The notes below the pieces were generated by a model. It had not been told where the DNA came from. It made no database searches and saw only the letters and a list, made by a program, of their open reading frames with translations. From Bacteroidota bacterium (GTDB lineage Bacteria > Bacteroidota > Bacteroidia > Cytophagales > Cyclobacteriaceae): DNA of 18,200 bases. Numbering within the stretch: the first letter of the stretch is position 1; each line of letters begins with the position of its first letter. Location: the NCBI GenBank assembly GCA_023417065.1, contig JAEZGH010000121.1, positions 1-18,200 of the forward strand, in the 5' to 3' direction. Below, piece by piece: positions 1 through 6,747 of this stretch. Position numbers and translations under genes: made by a program.

Positions 1-195
1 GGGGAAAACCTCCTACGGGAAATGTGGCAGAAACGAATTACGACCATACTGGATGAAACACAGCTGAAATTACCTGATATGTCAAATATACAGCCGCAGT
101 TGGGTGGCCGGCTGGGCAATCACACCGGGTACCTGCAGCCCTTGCTCGATGAAATGAGTGAAGTCTTCAGAATTGACCCTAAGGCAGAGTGGTAG
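1..195 (+). CDS. paaC: 1,2-phenylacetyl-CoA epoxidase subunit PaaC, C-terminal fragment
   Basis: Frame 1 is open from the window edge to a TAG at 193-195, giving the last 64 residues of a protein whose start lies outside the window. The ending GRLGNHTGYLQPLLDEM followed by a terminal KAEW matches the family's C-terminus as I remember it (a G-R-x-G-x-H-T block, then a short helix ending in W). PaaC is the catalytically inactive, ferritin-like structural subunit that pairs with PaaA in the multicomponent monooxygenase that epoxidises the ring of phenylacetyl-CoA in aerobic phenylacetate breakdown. paaD follows 42 bases downstream on the same strand, which strongly supports the call. Only the tail is visible, so the call rests on that tail and on the neighbour. 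Confidence 0.85.
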   Translation, partial: GENLLREMWQKRITTILDETQLKLPDMSNIQPQLGGRLGNHTGYLQPLLDEMSEVFRIDPKAEW

Positions 196-237
196 ACCTC
201 CCGATCGCCTGCACAGCGCTAACCATCAACTTGACAG

Positions 238-723
238 ATGAAAATATCGAAGGATCATATTTATGAATGGCTTGAGGAGGTAAAGGATCCTGAAATCCCG
301 GTTCTATCGCTTCCTGACCTGGGAATAATCAGGAACATAGAAATACACGACATCGATGCGGTCACAGTGACGATAACGCCAACTTTCGTTGGATGCCCAG
401 CACTTGAAATGATGAAATCCGACATTATGGAAGCAATTCGCAGGCGAGGCATTCGTAGTGTATCTGTTGAGATCAGTTATCAGCAGCCCTGGACTACCGA
501 CGATATTTCCGAAAAGGGAAAAAAGGCGCTTGCGAATTTCGGGCTGGCGCCACCCCCAGGATCTGCTCTGATTGAGGATTTGAGCATTCTGGAACACGCG
601 ACCTGTCCGCGGTGCGAGGGCCGGAACACCGAAATGCGCAACCTTTTTGGATCCACTCTCTGCCGTTCCATACACTACTGCAACGACTGCCGGGAGTCGT
701 TCGAGCAGTTTAAACCGGTTTAA
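238..723 (+). CDS. paaD: 1,2-phenylacetyl-CoA epoxidase subunit PaaD (Fe-S assembly-type subunit)
   Basis: The 161-residue product has the usual PaaD length and two-part structure. Residues 5-75 or so form a MIP18/DUF59 domain with the DPEIPVLSLPDLGI segment (17-30) and the TPTFVGCPALEMM segment (48-60) around Cys53. Residues 120-161 form a zinc-ribbon-like tail with CPRC (123-126), FGSTLC ending at Cys142, and CNDC (148-151), closing with the typical F-E-x-F-K. MIP18 proteins serve iron-sulfur or iron-site maturation; PaaD is thought to help assemble the PaaABCE epoxidase rather than catalyse. The ATG at 238 is the natural start because the domain begins a few residues later. The gene directly follows paaC, so it is probably cotranscribed with it. 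No paaE or other phenylacetate gene follows, so paaD appears to close this block here. Confidence 0.95.
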   Translation: MKISKDHIYEWLEEVKDPEIPVLSLPDLGIIRNIEIHDIDAVTVTITPTFVGCPALEMMKSDIMEAIRRRGIRSVSVEISYQQPWTTDDISEKGKKALANFGLAPPPGSALIEDLSILEHATCPRCEGRNTEMRNLFGSTLCRSIHYCNDCRESFEQFKPV

Positions 724-812
724 GTTGAAAATCTTACATAGGCGTGCTATAATGCGCTAAAACTCAAACTTTCACCAATCCGTGCACGTTTATCAAGGGC
801 AGAACAGGAAGC

Positions 813-1409
813 ATGCGTAGATTTTACACATTAGCACTTCTATTTGGTGTGGTATGGACGCTCAGCAGTTGCGACCAGAAGCCGGAAAGCCATGCAGGAG
901 TATTTACAAAAGCGGATTCACTGGCAGACGTTTATCTCAGTCTCCACGACACGCTCCATCAGCATTGGAACATCATGATCAACGACGATAACGAAAAGAT
1001 CAAACTGATGGACCACCTGCTGCACGAACTGATGGTTACGGGTGCCGGCGATGCAGAGCTCTATCGATCATATCAGGAACGCCTCAAACAGCTTTCGCGA
1101 ATTCGTTTCACCCAAAAGTCGATGGCCAATACCCACGTCGTCGAAGAGTATGACATAGCTTCGAACGCACTGATCATGGATCTCATCAGCGCCGCCGAGG
1201 CAAAGAGAGAATATTCTTACAACACCACGCTTCAAAAACTCGTCGACAATATTCTGGTGGCAGACCAGCGCATGATGAAGTTTCGCGCGGAGTATGACAG
1301 TATCGTCGATGAATACAATAAGTTCATCCGGCGGTACAAGGATGATCTGGCCGAAGCCAGTCTGACGCTGGAACCCAAACCGCTCTTCCAGGTAACGTCG
1401 ATTGAATAG
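813..1409 (+). CDS. Predicted lipoprotein with LemA-like C-terminal half, function unknown
   Basis: The 198-residue product begins with a lipoprotein signal: MRR, a hydrophobic stretch (5-16), then a lipobox ending LSSC at Cys20, so it should be lipid-anchored in the envelope. The rest is almost wholly charged and helical, with no obvious strands or enzyme motif. The C-terminal third has a long helix with a Y-x5-V-x-E-Y-N-x-F-I pattern (around residues 160-172) and ends with PKPLFQ near the terminus. This recalls LemA proteins, which have a Y-N-x2-V-x-x-Y-N helix and a K-P-F-F-E end. The match is by eye and the N-terminal half lacks clear LemA features, so I give it as a distant resemblance only. 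The start is supported by an AGGA 8 bases upstream and by the signal peptide. The gene stands alone and converges on the OmpA-family gene, with 19 bases between the stops. Confidence 0.75.
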   Translation: MRRFYTLALLFGVVWTLSSCDQKPESHAGVFTKADSLADVYLSLHDTLHQHWNIMINDDNEKIKLMDHLLHELMVTGAGDAELYRSYQERLKQLSRIRFTQKSMANTHVVEEYDIASNALIMDLISAAEAKREYSYNTTLQKLVDNILVADQRMMKFRAEYDSIVDEYNKFIRRYKDDLAEASLTLEPKPLFQVTSIE

Positions 1410-1428
1410 ATAAGCATTCTCAGGAAAT

Positions 1429-2523
1429 CTATTTAAAGAATGTAAGTTCGACCCTTCGGTTTATCCTGCGGATAGCCTCCGTTTCACCCTCGATCAGCGG
1501 CATTGACTTTCCAAACCCTTCACTTTGTATCCGCTCAGCGGGTATGCCCGATTGAATGAGATATTGTTCTACCGTTTTTGCCCTCATCCGCGACAGACGC
1601 AAATTAAATTGTTCACTTCCGACATCATCCGTATGCCCCGAGATCCGAAGTCTGTAGTCTCTGTTAGACTTCAAGACAGCGACGACTTCATCCAATTGTT
1701 CAAAAGAACGTCGCAATAGTTTGAAGCTATTGAATTCAAAAAGGATATTATCGAGCACATATCGCTCGTTCAGCTTCACATCCTGTCTCGAAAAGGAGGC
1801 CAGCACTGGTAGAAGCTCCGTCGGGTCGAATTTCATGCGGATGACAACATCATCGATATAGTAGTATGCAGCCTCTTTAAGCATTTCTTCCTGAACAGGA
1901 CGGTGCGTAATTTCATAGTATTCTGTTTCCTGATCGTTGTGAAAGTTGCCAATCGTAATCACCTGTTCATTTCCGCGGGCGCGATATTCCATTTCTGCCA
2001 GTTCCCAAAGACCGGTAGAGGGAGTCAAAGCAGAATCGGTGATGACGTGAAGGGCTGGCGTGAGACGTATCGGGCGGTCGTGATTTACAAAAAACGCGCT
2101 ATCGCTGAAATGAAGACCAATCCGGTCTATACAAAACTTTGAATACGACGATAACCGATACCGGAACGAAACGACATACGTGGTGTCTTTAAGAAGAGGC
2201 TGAATCAATTTGCACTGCAAATACTCGCGAAAATTCTTCCCGTTAAACCACAAGTAGATACCTGCGTACCCATTGCCTTCGTAGGCTTCGGATATTCCTG
2301 CCCAATTGTATGGAACATCCGCTTCGCCGCTGCCACAGGCGTTGTAAGCATCAGGCGTTCCCAGGTTGGGCGAATACCAGTGAGGAAGACGGAATTCCTC
2401 CTTTCTTCGCGAATAGGAGCCCGGACAAACAGTGAAATCTTCAAAGCCGGGATTTGGGACGAGGTTCTGAGCAAGCGCACAAAAATCGCCAAGTACAAAA
2501 AGCAAAAGGGCAACGGATCTCAT
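1429..2523 (-). CDS. OmpA-family peptidoglycan-binding protein with N-terminal beta-sandwich domain
   Basis: The 364-residue product starts with a signal peptide (about 1-19, ending ALA-Q). Residues 20-232 are strand-rich: NLVPNPGFEDF at the start, several Cys residues (33, 63, 104, 131), and YYIDDVVI at the end. This is the pattern of galactose-binding or carbohydrate-binding-like sandwich domains common at the N-terminus of Bacteroidota OmpA proteins. Residues 255-364 are a full OmpA C-terminal domain: ILFEFNSFKL, then GHTDDVG (296-302), N-x-x-L-S-x-x-R-A (307-315) and R-R-V-E-L at the end. Asp299 and Arg314 sit where the family binds the diaminopimelate of peptidoglycan. The protein therefore probably links the cell wall to the outer membrane or a surface ligand. 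There is no beta-barrel segment, so it is not a porin. What the N-terminal domain binds cannot be read from the sequence. Confidence 0.9.
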   Translation of the reverse strand: MRSVALLLFVLGDFCALAQNLVPNPGFEDFTVCPGSYSRRKEEFRLPHWYSPNLGTPDAYNACGSGEADVPYNWAGISEAYEGNGYAGIYLWFNGKNFREYLQCKLIQPLLKDTTYVVSFRYRLSSYSKFCIDRIGLHFSDSAFFVNHDRPIRLTPALHVITDSALTPSTGLWELAEMEYRARGNEQVITIGNFHNDQETEYYEITHRPVQEEMLKEAAYYYIDDVVIRMKFDPTELLPVLASFSRQDVKLNERYVLDNILFEFNSFKLLRRSFEQLDEVVAVLKSNRDYRLRISGHTDDVGSEQFNLRLSRMRAKTVEQYLIQSGIPAERIQSEGFGKSMPLIEGETEAIRRINRRVELTFFK

Positions 2524-2530
2524 ACAAAGA

Positions 2531-2560
2531 AAAATAACTCCCTTTCCCGGGAGTTATTTT
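2531..2560 (-). terminator. Perfect 12-bp hairpin with T-rich tail after the LysM gene
   Basis: Bases 2531-2542 (AAAATAACTCCC) pair perfectly with 2549-2560 (GGGAGTTATTTT) around a 6-base loop. Read on the reverse strand, the stem ends in a run of T (ATTTTT, then CTTTG), the form of a factor-independent terminator. It lies 17 bases beyond the LysM stop codon. The hairpin also ends only 7 bases before the OmpA-family start codon at 2523, so it forms part of that gene's leader as well. The A/T ends make the stem nearly symmetric, but no forward-strand gene ends here. Confidence 0.8.
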
Positions 2561-2577
2561 ATGTGAAGCGGTCGAAT

Positions 2578-3726
2578 TTACTTGTAATACGTTAATTCTA
2601 CGCGAAACCGGGGGTCAATCGCGCCGAGGCGATCATATGCCGATCGAGAGAGTTTTATGATCAGCTTGTCATTTACGGCTGTGTCAGGAAGTTTCCCCAT
2701 GACGCGGACGAACACTTCGCGGTTATTCATTTCGTTCCGCACTTTCAAGATGGTACCAATGGGTGCTGTTCTGTGCATCGCGAGATACTTGCGATTTCCC
2801 TCCGTTCCTTCAATTAATTCAGCGAGTCCCGACTCAACAACCTCGTCGCTGTTCTTCATCGACTCGGATATTCGTATAGTCTGCGTTCCACTTTGCTGCG
2901 ACGGCTGAGCAGGCTGCGACGGCTGTTTTGTTGTCGTTGATGGCTCAGATGCGACGGGCTCAGGCGTTGACGGGCGGGCCGCAGGCTCTTCAGCCCGCGG
3001 GGCATCCCTGCGCACTTCAGCAACTTCCTGAGCGGTTTCCTGACGCGGCACGTCAGCAGGGGAAGGCTTACTCGCAGGCTGGCCACGTCTCGGTTCCGTC
3101 AAACGAACCAACTGGCCTACCTTCAGTTCATCGCTTTCCAGCGAATTCCAGGAGCGCAGCTGATCGACGGAAAGTCCGTACTGGCGCGCAATGGAAAACA
3201 GCGTTTCTTTTGTTTCCACAGTGTGCATTTCCGACGAAGGAATAGCTTTAACGGCAGGGCTATCTGTAGTTTGAGCTGCGGAACGGGCCGGATCCGGCTT
3301 TACTTCGACAGCTGGTGTTTTTCCCACGATCAGTTGCTGACCAATTGAGAGGGTATTATCAGTGAGATTATTCCACTTACGCAGGTCGTCAATTGAGACG
3401 TTGTACATCCTGGAAATAGAGTACATCGTCTCCTTCGCGGCCACAGTGTGAACTTTGTTACCTGCAACAGGCCTGACAGAAACTTTTTTGTCGTAAGGAA
3501 CTTTAATTATCTGACCTATTTCCAGGTTCGAGGTAGTTCCAGGATTACTCTGAAGAATTGCATCAACGGAAGTGCCGTACCTCCGTGAAATCGCGAACAG
3601 CGTTTCCTTTTCGTCCACGCGATGGATGACATACATCTTTCCATCTATCGTTTCCGTCCCAATCGAATCTTTTTCCGCCTGCGGGTTAAAAAGTAACGCA
3701 CCCGCCAAAATAACTTCATGGATCAT
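2578..3726 (-). CDS. Triple LysM-domain protein with C-terminal RlpA-like double-psi beta-barrel
   Basis: The 382-residue product has three LysM repeats, at about residues 32-77, 92-134 and 167-209. Each carries a V-x-x-x-E-T-(L/M)-x-(A/S)-I-(S/A)-R-x-Y core and ends in a (I/V)-G-Q-x-(I/L/V) strand. A Pro/Ser/Gln/Thr/Ala-rich linker follows (about 210-285), then a compact domain (about 297-382) with MHRTAPIGTILKVRN and VFVRVMGKLPDT. This resembles the double-psi beta-barrel of RlpA and related wall proteins. LysM binds N-acetylglucosamine-containing glycans, so the protein very probably sits on peptidoglycan. The leader is short (MIHEVILAGALLFNPQA), with no Lys or Arg before the hydrophobic stretch, so it is a weak export signal. 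No better in-frame start exists before an upstream stop. The ATG overlaps the stop of the DUF4905-like gene (ATGA), showing translational coupling. The barrel lacks an evident catalytic acid, so enzyme activity is unsupported. Confidence 0.88.
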   Translation of the reverse strand: MIHEVILAGALLFNPQAEKDSIGTETIDGKMYVIHRVDEKETLFAISRRYGTSVDAILQSNPGTTSNLEIGQIIKVPYDKKVSVRPVAGNKVHTVAAKETMYSISRMYNVSIDDLRKWNNLTDNTLSIGQQLIVGKTPAVEVKPDPARSAAQTTDSPAVKAIPSSEMHTVETKETLFSIARQYGLSVDQLRSWNSLESDELKVGQLVRLTEPRRGQPASKPSPADVPRQETAQEVAEVRRDAPRAEEPAARPSTPEPVASEPSTTTKQPSQPAQPSQQSGTQTIRISESMKNSDEVVESGLAELIEGTEGNRKYLAMHRTAPIGTILKVRNEMNNREVFVRVMGKLPDTAVNDKLIIKLSRSAYDRLGAIDPRFRVELTYYK

Positions 3727-4514
3727 AGGATTCTGTAACTTAACAGCTCGTTTTTATTCTTAACAAAGATCAAATTATTCCGAAGCACAAAAAATGTATC
3801 CAAACCGATACCTTTTGCCCGGGAGCTTATTTCTTCTTTCAAAAGGCATTCTCCCGTCCGGGAGAATACTATCAAAAAATTGGCCAAATCAGGGCTATCG
3901 TTACCGGCTACATAGCATGAAATAATCATACTTTTTTCGAACTCCAGATACTCTAACGCCGAAACGACATTCAAATTTAGTTGTTTTAGTAAAAATGTCT
4001 TTACCGTAGCAAAATATTCTGTTCCTTCCAGATACTGCGCTGGTTTCAGAAGTTCATGAGGTTCAACTATGGCATCATCAGGCGGTGTCAATACTTCCCT
4101 ACCCGTCTTCATATCGACGGCGTGTTCCTTCAGGCCGAACTTCTGGCTAAATCCACGCAAGGTTGATGCGGTGACTGAACTGACGGAAAAATCGTTGACC
4201 CACCACAACTGCGACAAATCGCTGGCGGAGTACGCAAGTATTCCCTTCTTGTCGGGATTATTGGTATCGAGATAGGCGGTAAAAATCAATATTCCGTGGT
4301 GAACCAGCGTCAGGCTGATCCACCAGTTTTCTTCGAGGGTCCGGTCGCGCCAGCGAAACTCCCCTGACGACAAATCCAATGCTGAAAAAGTAACTTGCTT
4401 CTTTTCCGTATCGCGGACCTCGATAATGAGTGGATCGTGCTCGGTGCCGGCAACCATGTTCCAGATGACGCCTTGAAAACGGTGAGAAAAGTTTAACGTG
4501 GGAATACTGACCAA
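3723..4514 (-). CDS. DUF4905-like Bacteroidota protein, function unknown
   Basis: The 263-residue product has no signal peptide or membrane segment. It is rich in short strands with repeated aromatic motifs (GVIWNMV, GEFRWRD, NWWISL, LSQLWWV, LLSYRIL), which suggests a beta-propeller-like or repeat-sheet fold. The overall layout and length match what I recall of Bacteroidota family DUF4905, for which no function is established. The start is a TTG at 4514-4512: an in-frame stop lies about 30 bases further up, and no ATG or GTG intervenes. The first downstream ATG (residue 21, base 4454) would cut into the conserved-looking N-terminus. The stop overlaps the start of the LysM gene by four bases, so the two are cotranscribed and probably act in the same process, although this protein looks cytoplasmic and its partner looks exported. 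Confidence 0.75.
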   Translation of the reverse strand: MVSIPTLNFSHRFQGVIWNMVAGTEHDPLIIEVRDTEKKQVTFSALDLSSGEFRWRDRTLEENWWISLTLVHHGILIFTAYLDTNNPDKKGILAYSASDLSQLWWVNDFSVSSVTASTLRGFSQKFGLKEHAVDMKTGREVLTPPDDAIVEPHELLKPAQYLEGTEYFATVKTFLLKQLNLNVVSALEYLEFEKSMIISCYVAGNDSPDLANFLIVFSRTGECLLKEEISSRAKGIGLDTFFVLRNNLIFVKNKNELLSYRIL

Positions 4515-4566
4515 CCCTGTAATTGTTATTTTTATGCAAGTTTAACCTGCTCTCTGCAGTTTCGAA

Positions 4567-4604
4567 AGCTATTACCGACGAATAACAGAATATCCGGTAA
4601 AGCT
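4567..4604. promoter_or_regulatory. Inverted repeat between divergent DUF4905-like and NfeD genes
   Basis: AGCT-A-TTACCG (4567-4577) is mirrored by CGGTAA-AGCT (4595-4604). The arms pair over 10 bases with one bulged A, and 17 bases separate them. It lies in the 110-base gap between two divergent genes, ending 20 bases before the NfeD ATG. It could be an operator for one or both promoters, or a hairpin in the NfeD messenger leader. There is no T run, so it is not a terminator. The function is inferred from position only. Confidence 0.4.
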
Positions 4605-4624
4605 GACCGCACTAGCAACGAAAT

Positions 4625-5953
4625 ATGAAACCGTATATTTTATTCTTTCTTGTATTTATCCCTGTCATCGCTTTTGGCCAGAAAACGCAGGTAATGACAA
4701 TGGAAATCAAAGCAACCATTGATCCGGCGATGAAGCGTTACGTCGAGGTCGCTTTCGACCATGCAACAAGAATTGAAGCAGACATTGTGGTTATAGAGAT
4801 GGATACCTATGGTGGTGTGCTTACCGATGCAAAGGAAATTGTCGATGTCATCATGAAATTCCCCAAGCCTGTCTGGGTGTTTATTAATTCGGATGCTGCC
4901 TCCGCAGGAGCACTGATTTCCATTGCATGTGACAGCATCTATATGTCGGCAGGAGCGACAATCGGAGCAGCTACCGTGGTTGATGGATCGGGCTCAAAAG
5001 CACCGGATAAATACCAATCCTACATGCGGTCCATCATGCGTTCGACTGCCGAAGAAAATCATCGCAATCCGCGAATCGCCGAGGGGATGGTTGATGAATC
5101 AATCGAAATTGACAGCATTTCACCCGCCGGACAGGTAATCACCTTCACCACAGATGAAGCAATTAAATATGGGTTTTGCGAGGGTAAAGTCCGCTCAGTT
5201 GAAGAAATCCTTTCGCGGAATGGGGTTGAAAACTACGAACTGGTGGCTTTTGAACTGGGAACCGCTGAAAAGATTGTAGCCCTCTTTCTCAATCCATTTG
5301 TGAGTGGCATCCTCATCCTCGTTATCATCGGCGGATTGTATTTCGAGTTGCAAACTCCTGGAGTTGGTTTCCCCGGAATTGCCGCACTCGTCGCGCTGAT
5401 TCTTTACCTCGTCCCCTACTACCTTACCGGCCTTGCCGAGAACTGGGAGATCATCGCTTTCTTCGTCGGCTTGCTGCTGATAGCACTCGAAATTTTTGTA
5501 ATACCGGGTTTTGGGGTAGCTGGAATAACCGGCATTGGCCTCACGGTGATTTCGCTGATCCTGATCATGATCAATAACGATGCGTTTAATTTTGATTATG
5601 TACCCGGAGAGAACCTTTTTGCCGCAGTACTTGCTACCCTGACGGGTTTACTGGGAGGAATTATTCTCTTGTTTGTGGGAGGATCCCGTATCGCGGATTC
5701 GAGGTTCTTTAAAAAGGTGGCGCTCACCACCACACAGGATAGGGCGCAGGGGTATACGTCATCCTTCTTCACCGATCAGATGACAGGTAAAACCGGAATA
5801 GCGCACACGGTACTTCGCCCCGGAGGCAAGGTGCTTATCGAAGGCAAAATATACGATGCATATACGCAGGGTGAGTACGTCAACAAGGGGGAAGGCATTG
5901 AGGTTATCGGTGAAGAGACCACATCACTGCGTGTTCGAAAAACATCTAATTGA
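4625..5953 (+). CDS. NfeD-family membrane-bound ClpP-class serine protease (long form)
   Basis: The 442-residue product starts with a signal peptide (about 1-19). The N-terminal ClpP/crotonase-fold protease domain (about 20-210) has MDTYGG (59-64), the nucleophile region SDAASAGALIS with Ser93, and the SAGATIGAA segment. Lys129 in PDKYQSYMRS is the likely catalytic partner, as in Ser-Lys proteases of the archaeal 1510-N type. Hydrophobic segments follow at about 219-241, 250-270, 275-295, 297-317 and 331-352. A C-terminal NfeD OB-fold domain (about 388-440) begins GKTGIAHTVLRPGGKV. The long form is known for membrane-associated proteolysis and often sits beside a stomatin/prohibitin gene; none is visible here. 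kdsB follows after 15 bases, so the two are probably cotranscribed. The active-site residues look intact. Confidence 0.93.
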   Translation: MKPYILFFLVFIPVIAFGQKTQVMTMEIKATIDPAMKRYVEVAFDHATRIEADIVVIEMDTYGGVLTDAKEIVDVIMKFPKPVWVFINSDAASAGALISIACDSIYMSAGATIGAATVVDGSGSKAPDKYQSYMRSIMRSTAEENHRNPRIAEGMVDESIEIDSISPAGQVITFTTDEAIKYGFCEGKVRSVEEILSRNGVENYELVAFELGTAEKIVALFLNPFVSGILILVIIGGLYFELQTPGVGFPGIAALVALILYLVPYYLTGLAENWEIIAFFVGLLLIALEIFVIPGFGVAGITGIGLTVISLILIMINNDAFNFDYVPGENLFAAVLATLTGLLGGIILLFVGGSRIADSRFFKKVALTTTQDRAQGYTSSFFTDQMTGKTGIAHTVLRPGGKVLIEGKIYDAYTQGEYVNKGEGIEVIGEETTSLRVRKTSN

Positions 5954-5968
5954 TTCGCGTAAACTCTC

Positions 5969-6718
5969 ATGAAAATACTTGGTGTCATCCCCGCGCGCTA
6001 TGCGTCCACCCGCTTTCCTGCCAAACCATTGGTTGACATTGCCGGGAAGACAATGATCAATCGCGTGTACGAGCAGGTAGCAAAATCGTCCATGATAACG
6101 GAAGTTGTTGTCGCTACCGACCACAGCGAGATATTCGAACACGTTAAAAGTTTCGGGGGAAATGTAGTTATGACAGATGAGCATCATGCGTCGGGCACTG
6201 ACCGGTGTTTCGAAGCTCTTACCAAGCAGGACTCATCGTTTCATTATGTCATAAATATTCAGGGAGACGAACCTTTTATTCAACCGGTGCAAATTGATCT
6301 GCTGGCATCGACACTCGACGGCGAAACGGAAATTGCCACCCTGGTAAAACGCATTACTGATCCCGAGGTGCTTTTCAATCCCAATGTTGTTAAGGTTGTA
6401 CTGAGCCGATCGAAGGACGCGTTGTATTTTAGCAGAAGCACTATTCCTCACCTCAGAAACGTTCCGCGGGAGGATTGGTTGAAAAACTATGTTTTCTATA
6501 AGCACATCGGGATGTACGCCTACCGTTCGGATATCCTGGAAGCAATAACAGGTCTTCCCGTTGGCGAGCTTGAAAAAGCCGAATCACTTGAACAATTGCG
6601 ATGGCTCGAGAACGGGTATCGCATCCGCACCTCTGTGACTGAAACTGAAGCCTTGGGCATCGATACCCCGGCCGATCTTGAAAGAGCCATCCAATTTCTC
6701 AAGACATCACAATCATAG
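5969..6718 (+). CDS. kdsB: 3-deoxy-manno-octulosonate cytidylyltransferase (CMP-Kdo synthetase)
   Basis: The 249-residue product has the normal KdsB length and its motifs in order: IPARYASTRFPAKPL (7-21) for nucleotide binding, VVVATD (46-51), GTDRC (76-80), NIQGDEPFI (96-104) with the metal-binding Asp100, KHIGMYAYR, and LEKAESLEQLRWLENG near the end. It activates Kdo with CTP to give CMP-Kdo and pyrophosphate in the cytoplasm, the step that supplies Kdo for lipid A and the inner lipopolysaccharide core. This implies a lipopolysaccharide-bearing outer membrane. The ATG at 5969 leads straight into the nucleotide-binding loop. It is placed 15 bases after the NfeD gene and 29 bases before the esterase gene, all on the same strand, consistent with one transcript. 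Confidence 0.97.
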   Translation: MKILGVIPARYASTRFPAKPLVDIAGKTMINRVYEQVAKSSMITEVVVATDHSEIFEHVKSFGGNVVMTDEHHASGTDRCFEALTKQDSSFHYVINIQGDEPFIQPVQIDLLASTLDGETEIATLVKRITDPEVLFNPNVVKVVLSRSKDALYFSRSTIPHLRNVPREDWLKNYVFYKHIGMYAYRSDILEAITGLPVGELEKAESLEQLRWLENGYRIRTSVTETEALGIDTPADLERAIQFLKTSQS

Positions 6719-6747
6719 GACTGAATCTACATCTCACCCTGGACCAT

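Noticed and set aside
1415..1442. CATTCT/AGAATG inverted repeat between the lipoprotein and OmpA-family stops as a shared terminator.
   Set aside because: Only 6 base pairs with a 16-base loop, one arm is inside the OmpA-family coding end, and there is no T run.
2928..3245. A 105-residue forward open frame opposite the LysM protein linker.
   Set aside because: It is the mirror of the Pro/Ser/Gln-rich linker; the reverse-strand LysM frame explains the sequence completely.
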